In this document: positions 1 to 8,266 of the stretch, piece after piece | Layout of the letters: each line of letters begins with the position of its first letter | Numbering within the stretch: position 1 is the first letter of the stretch | Notes under the pieces: generated by a model | What the model was told of the DNA's origin: nothing | Database searches by the model: none | The model's input: the letters and a program-made list of their open reading frames with translations, nothing else | Assembly: GCF_052180255.1 (NCBI RefSeq) | Contig: NZ_CP197466.1 | Span: 3,782,001 to 3,846,000, forward strand | Direction: 5' to 3' | Source: Paenibacillus_AM sp052180255 | GTDB taxonomy: Bacteria > Bacillota > Bacilli > Paenibacillales > NBRC-103111 | Length of the DNA stretch: 64,000 nt | Program-made: the position numbers and the translations under genes

Positions 1-41
1 AAAATCGCAAGTAGCGTAAGGTAGATCCATCTTACTTTCAT
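1..41 (-). CDS. N-terminus of a probable sensor histidine kinase (cut by window edge)
   Basis: Only the first 13 codons are inside the window (MKVRWIYLTLLAI, a basic N-terminus running into a hydrophobic segment). The ATG overlaps the TGA stop of the upstream response regulator in an ATGA arrangement, the usual coupling of a response regulator with its kinase. The start of a transmembrane helix fits a membrane sensor kinase. The function is inferred from context; no kinase domain is visible. Confidence 0.5.
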   Translation of the reverse strand, partial: MKVRWIYLTLLAI

Positions 42-730
42 ACCCCATTATCCTCTAGTAAATAGCCTTTGCCCCATACGGTTTTGATATATTGCGGCTC
101 ATTCGGATTTACTTCGATTTTTTCGCGTAGATGCCGAATGTGAACATTAAGCGTTCCATCCCCTGTGAAGGAATCCTCCCATACATTTTGGAATAGTTCA
201 TCTTTGGTCACCACTCGATTTCGATTATTCGCTAAATAACAGAGTAGTTTATACTCTAATGCTTTAAGCTTAACTTCCACACCCTTTACGCGGATACGGC
301 ACAACTTATCATCGATCCTGACCTGCCCAAACTCTAGGTTATCCGTCGAAGCTGCGGTAGTCCGATTCCCATACCTTTTAAGAACAGCTTTGACTTTGGC
401 AAGTAGTACACTAAGTGTATAAGGTTTTTGTATGTAATCATCCCCGCCAATGTTAAGTGCAATCAAGATATCATCGTCACTCGAACGTGCACTAATGAAC
501 AGGATCGGTATCTCCGTCGTTTGTCGGAGCTTTTTACATAAATCAAAACCCGACGATTCCCCTAGGTTGATATCCAAAAGAATCAGTGATGTTTCATTTT
601 CCTCTAAAAATTGTATGCATGCATCCGCACTTGTCACATAGGCAGATTTAACTTCAAACATATTAAAATATTCACTTGTCGTTTCTGCTAGAAACGTCTC
701 ATCATCCACAATTAAACAATCATATTTCAT
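38..730 (-). CDS. OmpR/PhoB-family response regulator
   Basis: A 230-residue DNA-binding response regulator. The receiver domain (about 1-120) has the acidic pocket VDDE at residues 8-11, the phospho-acceptor Asp53 in LLDINLG and the conserved Lys in the YIQKP motif. A winged-helix domain (about 130-226) follows, with the recognition region LNVHIRHLREKI. An in-frame start seven codons earlier exists, but MKYDCLIVDDE is the normal family N-terminus. It is translationally coupled to a gene leaving the left edge, probably its kinase. The regulated genes and signal are unknown. Confidence 0.9.
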   Translation of the reverse strand: MKYDCLIVDDETFLAETTSEYFNMFEVKSAYVTSADACIQFLEENETSLILLDINLGESSGFDLCKKLRQTTEIPILFISARSSDDDILIALNIGGDDYIQKPYTLSVLLAKVKAVLKRYGNRTTAASTDNLEFGQVRIDDKLCRIRVKGVEVKLKALEYKLLCYLANNRNRVVTKDELFQNVWEDSFTGDGTLNVHIRHLREKIEVNPNEPQYIKTVWGKGYLLEDNGV

Positions 731-791
731 ATCTACGCTCCTCCCCCACAATATACCATGATAGATGCGGTTACGGATATTTAAAAACTAA

Positions 792-816
792 AAAAGCCCC
801 ATAAAATGGGACTTTT
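792..816 (-). terminator. Rho-independent terminator after the glycerophosphodiester phosphodiesterase gene
   Basis: An 11-bp stem with one mismatch and a loop of about 3 nt, flanked on the left by an A-run that is a T-run on the minus strand. It lies between the stop of the GDPD gene and the response-regulator gene. Confidence 0.7.
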
Positions 817-844
817 CTATCACTATTTTATCAATAATTAGACT

Positions 845-1579
845 TTACTTCCTATCCAGTAAACTCTTTAACTTAGCCGGATAATCTGTAATGATACCGG
901 AGACACCATACTGTATGGCCTGCTCCATCATCTCTGCATCATTAATCGTATAAGGATAAACCTGCAATCCTTGCTGAACAGCATCTCGAACATCCTCAGC
1001 ATCAATGCGACGGAAGTTGGGATGCAAGGAATACACAGGTACCCCTAATGTAGAAGCTAGTGCAGAATGCCTTACCAAGTTCACATCATAGAGCAATCCG
1101 ATCTTCGCCTCAGGCTCCAGCAGCTTCAGACCAAGCAAGCTTTTGAAATCAAACGAGGATACCACGACGCTGTCCAATCTTCCTCTTCTACGCAACAAAT
1201 CTACAAGAGCCGGTTCCAAGTGATGATCATACGTGTGCTTAATTTCGACATTGATCATGATATGCGGCGGCACCAAATCGAATACTTCCTCAAGTAACGG
1301 GATTCTTTCATTCGCGAACTTCTCGTGGAACCAACTTCCCGCGTCAGCCTTTTTCAATTCTTCTACAGTCAATTGATGAATATAGCCTGTCATGTCCGTT
1401 GTACGATCCAATGTTGCATCATGACAAACAACAAGCTGCCCATCCTTTGACAAATGTACATCAAGCTCTAACCCTTCCGCACCCTGTTCAAGCGCGAGTT
1501 GGAACGAGCCTAGTGTGTTCTCAGGCGCTTCTCCTGCTGCACCTCTGTGTCCAATAATTAAAGGTCGGTTTGCTTTCAT
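845..1579 (-). CDS. ugpQ: Glycerophosphodiester phosphodiesterase, cytosolic UgpQ-like
   Basis: A 244-residue GDPD-family enzyme that hydrolyses glycerophosphodiesters to sn-glycerol-3-phosphate and an alcohol. Visible signatures are HRG near residue 10, the metal-binding LELDVHLSKDG, HDATLDRTT, the later VEIKH strand and a C-terminal ITDYP. I chose the start MKANRPLIIGHRG: it has a purine-rich site upstream and the longer TTG form adds nothing recognisable. With this start there is no signal peptide, so it should act inside the cell like UgpQ, unlike secreted GlpQ. It lies about 150 nt downstream of the GlpP-type antiterminator gene on the same strand and opposite a Ugp-like importer. That context supports uptake and cleavage of glycerophosphodiesters. 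Confidence 0.85.
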   Translation of the reverse strand: MKANRPLIIGHRGAAGEAPENTLGSFQLALEQGAEGLELDVHLSKDGQLVVCHDATLDRTTDMTGYIHQLTVEELKKADAGSWFHEKFANERIPLLEEVFDLVPPHIMINVEIKHTYDHHLEPALVDLLRRRGRLDSVVVSSFDFKSLLGLKLLEPEAKIGLLYDVNLVRHSALASTLGVPVYSLHPNFRRIDAEDVRDAVQQGLQVYPYTINDAEMMEQAIQYGVSGIITDYPAKLKSLLDRK

Positions 1580-1729
1580 CTTCTTCCCATCCTCTCTCTT
1601 ATATCTAGCTATAAAATGAAAAATCCCTCTGAAAAAGGCATGCCGGCACAAGCCGATTTACCTCTCTCAAAGGGTTATCTCCATGACTCTACCACTTTGA
1701 AACGAATCGAAAATCTAATTTATATTTGA

Positions 1730-2287
1730 CTAGACCCAAAGCTCAACCATGCTCGTAGACACGGCCAAAGCACCCGCTTCAAGACTATCATCAATTTCTT
1801 TCTTGTTCCCAACTAGACCACCTGCAATAATAGGCAAGGGCGTCATATTCATCATTTCACGGATGACGCGCGGCATAATCCCAGGCATCACTTCAATCGC
1901 ATCTGGCTTACTTTGTTCCACAGCCTTGATTCCTCGGGCAACTGCGCTTCGATCAATGAGAAAAATACGCTGTATCGCCATCAAGCCCATTTCCTTAGCC
2001 ACACGAATCAAGTTACTTTTTGTCGAAATGATCCCAGTGGGACATATATGCTGCGCAATAAAGGCAACTCCACTTCGATCTGAGGCAATACCCTCTATGA
2101 ATTCCATATGTATAAAAACTAACTTGTTCGCAGCTTTAATTCGGTCTACCAACTCTTTTATATTAAAAATAGAGCTAGCAAGTATAAAAACGATGTTAAC
2201 AGGACTCTCCAAAACACGATCCAAATCTTTCTCCTGCTGTACAGCCGCAATCGTCTGATGCTCCACTAAATCCACTATCGGATACAA
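1730..2287 (-). CDS. glpP: Glycerol-3-phosphate-responsive antiterminator, GlpP family
   Basis: A 185-residue protein matching the GlpP family along its length: an N-terminal TIAAVQQEKDLDRVL, FIHMEFIEGIASDR, and a C-terminal IIAGGLVGNKKEID with a closing AGALAVSTS. GlpP binds glycerol-3-phosphate and prevents premature termination in the leaders of glp mRNAs. The start is a TTG (residues LYPIVDLV) seven bases after AAGGAGG; the longer in-frame form runs through the promoter and lacks a good site. A TTGACA-17-TATATT promoter precedes it. Its likely local target is the terminator-bearing leader of the ABC importer at 3541-3623. Confidence 0.87.
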   Translation of the reverse strand: MYPIVDLVEHQTIAAVQQEKDLDRVLESPVNIVFILASSIFNIKELVDRIKAANKLVFIHMEFIEGIASDRSGVAFIAQHICPTGIISTKSNLIRVAKEMGLMAIQRIFLIDRSAVARGIKAVEQSKPDAIEVMPGIMPRVIREMMNMTPLPIIAGGLVGNKKEIDDSLEAGALAVSTSMVELWV

Positions 2288-2324
2288 TAGATGTCCTCCT
2301 TGATATCGGTGTCCTATTGGCACC

Positions 2325-2353
2325 AATATACCTGCGAGAAGAAGAACTGTCAA
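2325..2353 (-). promoter_or_regulatory. Promoter of glpP (minus strand)
   Basis: Reading the minus strand, TTGACA (2348-2353) and TATATT (2325-2330) are separated by 17 bases, close to the sigma-A consensus, with the glpP TTG start about 40 bases downstream. Confidence 0.7.
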
Positions 2354-2378
2354 TCCATTTTGACAAATCCCTTTTCAC

Positions 2379-2407
2379 TTGACAATATGCTTCGCTGCTC
2401 CTATACA
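2379..2407 (+). promoter_or_regulatory. Promoter of the serine hydrolase gene
   Basis: TTGACA (2379-2384), a 17-base spacer and TATACA (2402-2407), followed about 15 bases later by AAAGGAGG and the start codon. It is divergent from the glpP promoter. Confidence 0.65.
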
Positions 2408-2438
2408 ATAAAGCAAAAACTAAAGGAGGATGATGACA

Positions 2439-3470
2439 ATGAACGTTCTCTCCCTTAGACATGAACTGGAAACTCTATTCGATGCATTTTCTGTCGAACA
2501 GCAATTCAGCGGTGTCGCACTCATTGCCCGAGAAGGAGAACCCCTTCTACACAAAGCATACGGGAAAGCCAACTATGAGCACAATATCGACAATCATTTG
2601 GATACGAAATTCTGCATTGCTTCCATCACCAAACCGATAACTGCGATGGCTATCCTCATGCTTGTTGAAAAAGGGATCCTTGATCTTCATCACAGCTGCC
2701 TGGCGTACTTGCCCGATGGCCAAATACTAGACAAGCAGATTACGGTACACCACTTACTCACGCATTCCTCAGGCATACCCGATTTTGAGACGATGCCTGG
2801 ATTTGCTGACCTCGGACGAAAAGCTTATTCTTACACCGAGCTGCTCGAATTGCTTTCCCCTTTTTCCCCCGACTTTGCTCCTGGACAAGGATGGAAGTAC
2901 TGTAATACAGGCTATAATTTACTTGGCTGGATAATCGAGCATATCTCCGGCATGACGTATGATCAATATATTGAGAAACACATCCTACTTCCCCTAGGAA
3001 TGACTAATACCCATTGTGGATACAATCAGCAGATTACCAAAAATCTGGCTGCTGGGTACTCTTGGGACGATCAAAACAACAGCATGATCCGGGCACCATA
3101 CTTCGAACTCAACAATTTCCGTGCATCCGGTAACTTATGCTCAACAGCGATGGATTTGCTGAAATGGGACCGTGCCATCTATACGCAGCAGCTCGTGTCT
3201 GCGGATACACAACGTCTCATTTTTACGCCACATACCGTCGTGAATCCCGATCGACATTACGGCTATGGATGGTATATTTATCAAGATAGTCGGGGGCATG
3301 GAGGCTGGCTGCCTGGCTACTGGAGTAAATACATGCAGTATCCGGATCAACAAATGACGATCATCCTCCTAGGTAATCATGATTTCACCTTGGATCGCTC
3401 CATTTTGGAACGAACCAAAAATATTTGGTCATCTTTACAAGAAACTTACAAAAGCCCAATTGACATATAA
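2439..3470 (+). CDS. Serine hydrolase of the class C beta-lactamase / penicillin-binding-protein fold
   Basis: About 343 residues. The SxxK nucleophile motif is SITK near residue 62, the second motif is in GWKYCNTGYN, and the third is HGGW near residue 285. This fold includes esterases, D-aminopeptidases and beta-lactamases, so the substrate cannot be assigned. No signal peptide is visible, which argues against a classical secreted beta-lactamase. Three close ATGs follow AAAGGAGG; the third has the best spacing (9 bases). Its 3' end overlaps the -35 box of the ABC-importer promoter. Confidence 0.85.
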   Translation: MNVLSLRHELETLFDAFSVEQQFSGVALIAREGEPLLHKAYGKANYEHNIDNHLDTKFCIASITKPITAMAILMLVEKGILDLHHSCLAYLPDGQILDKQITVHHLLTHSSGIPDFETMPGFADLGRKAYSYTELLELLSPFSPDFAPGQGWKYCNTGYNLLGWIIEHISGMTYDQYIEKHILLPLGMTNTHCGYNQQITKNLAAGYSWDDQNNSMIRAPYFELNNFRASGNLCSTAMDLLKWDRAIYTQQLVSADTQRLIFTPHTVVNPDRHYGYGWYIYQDSRGHGGWLPGYWSKYMQYPDQQMTIILLGNHDFTLDRSILERTKNIWSSLQETYKSPIDI

Positions 3471-3487
3471 AGACCAGTCACTATAAG
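3460..3487 (+). promoter_or_regulatory. Probable promoter of the Ugp-like ABC importer operon
   Basis: TTGACA (3460-3465), partly inside the last codons of the upstream gene, and TATAAG (3482-3487) with a 16-base spacer. The predicted transcript has about 290 nt of leader before the binding-protein start codon. Confidence 0.55.
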
Positions 3488-3540
3488 ATCAATATAAGAG
3501 TTCTGACTTTTCCAATAATCGAAAAAAGCATTTTGGGTGG

Positions 3541-3623
3541 AGACGATGAGAAAACCCTGATGCCTAAGTGATTCCTTGATCGCAAGGAATTACTTAGGCA
3601 CGGGTTTACTCATCGTCTTTTTT
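3541..3623 (+). terminator. Very long leader hairpin with T-run; candidate GlpP-controlled attenuator
   Basis: An almost perfect stem of about 36 bp (arms roughly 3541-3578 and 3583-3618, loop ATCG) is followed by six T. It sits after the promoter at 3460-3487 and about 165 nt before the importer gene. It can serve as terminator of the preceding hydrolase gene and as an attenuator of the importer. The interval 3471-3788 has no gene; beyond this hairpin I see nothing else in it. Confidence 0.75.
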
Positions 3624-3788
3624 GTTAAGATTTATCTTTTCCTTAACAATATTTTATATTGGGAAAACATAGCACTAACAAATGGGACCTAAAGTGAAGA
3701 CTATGATTATCTAGTTGAAACATTCGATATGAGGAATAAGCGGATATTGATCAAAAAATACAATGACACGAGAGGGGATATTATATCC

Positions 3789-5099
3789 ATGAATTTGAAA
3801 AAATGGTTGATGGGAACAACGGTTGCACTCTTTACTATGACAAGCCTAGTTGCCTGCTCTTCCAACTCTGCTACAAACCAAGCTACACCCGCTGCCAAAG
3901 TAGAGGAAGATAAGTCACCTATCAAAATCCAATACTGGCATGCACACGATGACGATCAAACCAAAGCATTGAATGATGCCATTCAAGCATTTAATACCAA
4001 ATACCCATGGATTACGGTAGAACCTATTTTCCAAGGTGATTACGACACATTGCAAAAGAAACTAATGGCAGCAGTAGCAGCTAAAGAAGTTCCAGCTGTT
4101 ACGAATATTGAAGTTTCCGCACTGCCTCAATTCGCCGATGCTGGCGTACTTGCTGAATTAGATCCTTACATCAAAAGAGACAAGGTTGATACGAAGGACT
4201 TCTCCCAAGGGATGTTAAAAGCTTATTCATTCAAAGACAAGCAATATGCGCTTCCACTTATTGTAAGTACGAGCGTGTTCGTGTATAACAAAACCATGTT
4301 TGAAAAAGAAGGCGTAACTCCACCGCAAAAATGGGATGAAATCGAAGCATTTGCTAAAAAGTTAAGCAAAAAAGAAGGCAATGAAGTTTCCCGTTATGCA
4401 TTCTCCGTTCCTGGATGGTCCACTTGGTATTATGATCCTTGGATTACAAATGCAGGCGGATCGATCTTGACAGAAGATAAGAAAAAATCGGCTATGGATC
4501 AACCAGACAGCATGAAATTCTTGAAAAACTTCAAAGAGTGGAAAGACAAAGGTTACATGCACATCGGCTATGGTAAAGGTGCTTCCGATACCATGCGTCA
4601 AATGTTCTTCGACGGTAAAATCGGAATGGTTGAACACACTTCCGCTTTAATTAAATGGTATATCGAGAAAGCGAAATTCGAGATCGGCGTTTCCTTTATC
4701 CCTGGTGACAAAAAACGTATCTCCCACATGGGTGGAGCTAGTATCGCAGTTATGGAAGGCGCACAACAAAAGCAAAAAGATGCGGCTTGGAAATTCGTTG
4801 AGTTTATGACAAGTGCTGAACGAAACATCAAATGGGCAGATGGCACTGGCTACCTCCCTACTCGTAAATCCGTTGTAACTTCAGAAGAAGGTAAAGCTTA
4901 CTTCACGAAATACCCGCAATACAAAGCGGTAATCGATAACTTTGATAACGTAGTAGGCGGGTTGCAGCACCCTGGTTATGGCGAATTCAGCTCTGCGTAT
5001 AAAGACGCTCTCGGTAAAGTCGTTCTTGAAAATGCTGATCCAGAAGCTGAGCTTAAAGAAGCTGCTAAGAAAATGAATGACATCCTCAAAGACTTTTAG
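3789..5099 (+). CDS. ABC importer substrate-binding lipoprotein, UgpB-like
   Basis: A 436-residue extracellular solute-binding protein of family 1. The N-terminus is a lipoprotein signal with lipobox LVAC (Cys23), then a Ser/Asn/Thr linker. Resemblance to UgpB shows in IQYWHAHDDDQ, the later MGGASIAVMEG and the TGYLPTRK segment. Start MNLKKWL was chosen over an upstream ATG because it gives a normal signal peptide and follows GAGAGGGGA. It precedes two permeases. Glycerol-3-phosphate or glycerophosphodiesters are the likely cargo because glpP and a UgpQ-like enzyme are adjacent, but other sugars cannot be excluded. Confidence 0.85.
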   Translation: MNLKKWLMGTTVALFTMTSLVACSSNSATNQATPAAKVEEDKSPIKIQYWHAHDDDQTKALNDAIQAFNTKYPWITVEPIFQGDYDTLQKKLMAAVAAKEVPAVTNIEVSALPQFADAGVLAELDPYIKRDKVDTKDFSQGMLKAYSFKDKQYALPLIVSTSVFVYNKTMFEKEGVTPPQKWDEIEAFAKKLSKKEGNEVSRYAFSVPGWSTWYYDPWITNAGGSILTEDKKKSAMDQPDSMKFLKNFKEWKDKGYMHIGYGKGASDTMRQMFFDGKIGMVEHTSALIKWYIEKAKFEIGVSFIPGDKKRISHMGGASIAVMEGAQQKQKDAAWKFVEFMTSAERNIKWADGTGYLPTRKSVVTSEEGKAYFTKYPQYKAVIDNFDNVVGGLQHPGYGEFSSAYKDALGKVVLENADPEAELKEAAKKMNDILKDF

Positions 5100-5114
5100 A
5101 GCAATGTTCAAAAA

Positions 5115-5180
5115 GTGTCGTGATGGAGAAGGAAGAGTGCCTAAGGCATTCTCTTTCCCCAGCGCGACACCCCTTTTTTT
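5115..5180 (+). terminator. Intercistronic stem-loop between binding protein and permeases
   Basis: GTGTCG (5115-5120) pairs with CGACAC (5165-5170) around an inner hairpin (AGAGTGCC / GGCATTCT), followed by seven T. It probably gives partial termination or 3' protection, so that the binding protein is made in excess over the permeases. Confidence 0.65.
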
Positions 5181-5225
5181 ATAACACACTCTATATAAAT
5201 GTAGAAATGAGGTAGGTTCACAAAC

Positions 5226-6164
5226 ATGAACACCCCAATCATCGAGACAAAAACAACGCCCACGAAACCGAAGAGAGCATTGTTTCATTATCGTAGAAAA
5301 GAAAGTTTTAAAGATTTCCTTCTAGCGCTACCTGCTCTATTGCTTCTCGGAATTTTCACCTATTATCCACTCGCTAATTCCGTCTATCTCAGCTTCACAG
5401 ATTGGAATATGTTGAAACCGATAAAGAAATTTATAGGTTTTTCCAATTATGAGAAACTGCTCGTAGATCCAGAACTGTATCACACGCTAAAAGTAACATT
5501 TCTTTATACGATCATTGAAGTATCGCTTGAACTCCTCATCGGTTTGGCGTTAGCGGTTCTGTTCAATGTAATGAGTAGAGCATTCAGTGCGATGCGCCTA
5601 ATTATTTTTATGCCGCATTACATTTCGATGGTTGTCGCATCTATGGTGTTCATATGGATTTACAATCCGGATTACGGCATTCTGAACAGTATGTTGAAGC
5701 TATTCGGCATCTCGCCTGTCAATTGGTTAACCAATCCTTCGACAGCACTATGGGCTGTTATTATTGTAGCGATCTGGAAGGGCGTCGGATTTACGATGAT
5801 TATCTTTATCTCGGGCTTGCGTGGCATTCCACTAGATTACTATGAAGCAGCAAGTATTGATGGAGCGAACAAATGGCATCAACTTCGTTACATCACCATT
5901 CCGTTATTGTCTCCGACAACGTTGTTCCTCGTGATCACATCGTTCATTTCATCCATGCAAGTATTCCAATCTGTAGATGTTATGACGAATGGCGGACCAC
6001 TCAAATCCACGCATGTCATGGTGTATTGGATATACGAAATGTCGTTCGGACAGTTCAAAGTTGGTAAGGCATCGGCATTAATCATTATGTTCTTTATTCT
6101 CATTATTGCACTCACTGCAATTCAGTTATTTATCTCTAAAAAGAAAGTTCACTACGAAGGGTAG
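5226..6164 (+). CDS. ABC importer permease, UgpA/MalF-type
   Basis: 312 residues with six hydrophobic helices, beginning with a basic cytoplasmic N-terminus. The coupling-loop signature EAASIDGANKWHQLRYITIP near residue 210 is the EAA motif of sugar-family importers, and SFTDWNMLKPIKKFIGFSNY is typical of UgpA/MalF-like subunits. It is the second gene of the operon after the binding protein and is followed by its partner permease 10 bases downstream. Confidence 0.9.
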   Translation: MNTPIIETKTTPTKPKRALFHYRRKESFKDFLLALPALLLLGIFTYYPLANSVYLSFTDWNMLKPIKKFIGFSNYEKLLVDPELYHTLKVTFLYTIIEVSLELLIGLALAVLFNVMSRAFSAMRLIIFMPHYISMVVASMVFIWIYNPDYGILNSMLKLFGISPVNWLTNPSTALWAVIIVAIWKGVGFTMIIFISGLRGIPLDYYEAASIDGANKWHQLRYITIPLLSPTTLFLVITSFISSMQVFQSVDVMTNGGPLKSTHVMVYWIYEMSFGQFKVGKASALIIMFFILIIALTAIQLFISKKKVHYEG

Positions 6165-6174
6165 GTGCTCCATA

Positions 6175-7008
6175 ATGACAATTCGTAAATTGGGAAGCAC
6201 TTCCCGTTATGCACTCGCTATCATCGTTACTTTACTCATGCTGTTTCCATTATATTGGCTTATTATTACTTCATTTAAGTCACCGGCTGAACTGAAGAGC
6301 GCCGTACCTACATTCTGGCCGCATGAATTCACCTTCAGTAACTATGTAGATGCATTTAATAAAGCACCATTTCTCCGCTACGGTCTGAATACAATCATCC
6401 AGACAGTTGGCCTTGTACTGCTTCAGGTCAACGTTGCTTTATTTGCTGCCTATGCGTTCGCCAAGGGGAATTTCCCCCTACGTGATACATTATTTGTGGC
6501 TGTCATTGCAGCCATGGTCGTTCCAGAACAAGTTGTCTTCGTTCCTGTATACGTGATGATGTCGAAGCTTGGATGGTTAGATTCATTCTGGGCACTGATC
6601 ATTCCCAATGGAGCCTCCGCTTACGGGATCTTCCTATTACGACAGGCTTTCAAATCCGTAAATAATGAAGTAATCGAAGCAGCGCGTGTTGATGGTTCCG
6701 GTCGAATCCATATTCTATATCGCATCTTGGCTCCTATGGCTATGCCGACCGTTATAACTGTTATTATCTTTAAAGTAATCAGCAGCTGGAACTCCTATTT
6801 CTGGCCGCTCGTCATGACGAATACAGATAATATGCGCGTGTTAACTGTCGGAATTGCTATGTTGAAAAATTCAATTGGGGGTGGTGAGACACTAAACTTC
6901 CATCTCGTTATGGCGGGTAGTGTCATCGTTATTGCACCAATTGTACTGCTGTTTATTTTTGCACAAAAATATATCATCACCGCAATGTCCAATTCAACAT
7001 TTAAATGA
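6175..7008 (+). CDS. ABC importer permease, UgpE/MalG-type
   Basis: 277 residues with six membrane helices and the EAA loop EAARVDGSGRIHILYRILAP near residue 195. The N-terminal PLYWLIITSFKSPAEL is characteristic of UgpE/MalG subunits. The ATG at 6175 follows AGGTG and lies 10 bases after the preceding stop; an upstream in-frame start would overlap that gene by 59 bases and looks spurious. No ATPase gene follows, so the importer probably uses a shared MsmX/UgpC-type ATPase encoded elsewhere. Confidence 0.9.
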   Translation: MTIRKLGSTSRYALAIIVTLLMLFPLYWLIITSFKSPAELKSAVPTFWPHEFTFSNYVDAFNKAPFLRYGLNTIIQTVGLVLLQVNVALFAAYAFAKGNFPLRDTLFVAVIAAMVVPEQVVFVPVYVMMSKLGWLDSFWALIIPNGASAYGIFLLRQAFKSVNNEVIEAARVDGSGRIHILYRILAPMAMPTVITVIIFKVISSWNSYFWPLVMTNTDNMRVLTVGIAMLKNSIGGGETLNFHLVMAGSVIVIAPIVLLFIFAQKYIITAMSNSTFK

Positions 7009-7056
7009 TAGATACACGTCTAGAAAACAAGGATCTAAGACGGGAGGTTACTAACA

Positions 7057-8064
7057 ATGATAAAACCACTTTGGCATCGAATCGGGAAAAATATCGGGGT
7101 TGCTGCATCTACAGCTGCAATCCTGCTTCTCGTTGCTTGTGCGCAGTCACAACCTAGTGCTAATGTTCCAACAACTTCACCAGACAATAAAGGAACCGCA
7201 TCTGGCAAAAATACAGCATTGCGTACAGCTGAATTTTTTGACCCGAACAATGGGAAAGATCAACTGACAATCCGTTATTTTCATTTGGACTCCCCAGATG
7301 ACTCTACAGACAGCATCTTGCTTCGGACACCTGAAGGAAAGACCCTGCTTATCGATGCAGGTACACCCCAAGTTGGTCAGAAACTCGTCGATTTTTTAAA
7401 TAAGCTCAACATTCAATCACTTGATGCTGCTTTAAATACACACCCGCATTCCGATCATATCGGTGGATATTCCACCTTACTAGAGAAAGTAAAAGTCGAT
7501 AAATTTTATATGGAAAATCTTCCATACCCGGATTCCAAATCTTATAACAACGTCATTAAAGTGCTAGAGAGTAAAAAGATTCCTGTGGAGTACCCGGAAG
7601 ATGGTTCCACAATTCCCCTTGGCAAAGATGTGAAAGTGGAAATATTAAATCCGCGAAAAGGGGACTTACCTGGCGTTGTCACAAACTACGACTACTCCAC
7701 AATAAATAACCAATCTATGGTCATCAAAGTCACGTATAAACAGAACAGCTTCCTATTCACCGCTGATATCTACAAAGAGCGTGAATACCAACTTGTCGAT
7801 TCCAAAGGAGCAGCCTTGCGTTCAGACTTTATGGATGCTCCCCATCATGGAAATGCCACATCATCTTCTAACACATTCATAGAAGCGGTATCACCTAAAA
7901 TTGCAGTAATCAGCACCAACCTTCTCCTAGCACCCGATATTATGAAACGGTATGAGAAAAATAAAGCGCAGGTATACGCGACAGCCCTGCACGGTAATAT
8001 CCTCATCAAATCAGATGGCGAGAAGATACAAGTTGTGACGGAAAAAGATTGGCAGGCCAACTAA
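7057..8064 (+). CDS. Extracellular metallo-beta-lactamase-fold lipoprotein (ComEC-like hydrolase domain)
   Basis: 335 residues. A lipoprotein signal ends at LLVAC (Cys28), followed by a low-complexity linker. The catalytic domain (about 70-330) has THPHSDHIGG (the HxHxDH metal motif), a later FTADIYKE Asp and DAPHHGN, as in ComEC/Rec2-type metallo-hydrolases. It follows the permease by 48 bases with a good GGAGG site and is closed by a terminator, so it is probably co-transcribed with the importer. Hydrolysis of an extracellular phosphodiester or nucleic acid to feed the importer is inference. Confidence 0.8.
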   Translation: MIKPLWHRIGKNIGVAASTAAILLLVACAQSQPSANVPTTSPDNKGTASGKNTALRTAEFFDPNNGKDQLTIRYFHLDSPDDSTDSILLRTPEGKTLLIDAGTPQVGQKLVDFLNKLNIQSLDAALNTHPHSDHIGGYSTLLEKVKVDKFYMENLPYPDSKSYNNVIKVLESKKIPVEYPEDGSTIPLGKDVKVEILNPRKGDLPGVVTNYDYSTINNQSMVIKVTYKQNSFLFTADIYKEREYQLVDSKGAALRSDFMDAPHHGNATSSSNTFIEAVSPKIAVISTNLLLAPDIMKRYEKNKAQVYATALHGNILIKSDGEKIQVVTEKDWQAN

Positions 8065-8097
8065 CGAAAACTGCCATTATACGAAGATCTTTCAAAG

Positions 8098-8127
8098 AAA
8101 CCACTAAACGTTAAGTTTAGTGGTTTT
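8098..8127 (+). terminator. Terminator of the importer operon
   Basis: A perfect 12-bp stem (AAACCACTAAAC / GTTTAGTGGTTT) with a 5-nt loop and a short T-run, directly after the metallo-hydrolase gene. Confidence 0.8.
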
Positions 8128-8266
8128 CTACAAGCAAACGCTCATATTAACGCATTCGTTGTTAATGTCCACACAACCTGTACATGTCTCTCATACCTTA
8201 ATATTAAGCTACCGCTTGTGGAGACACAAAAGCTAGCATTGATTCTAGTTGGAGTTGGTGATACTC

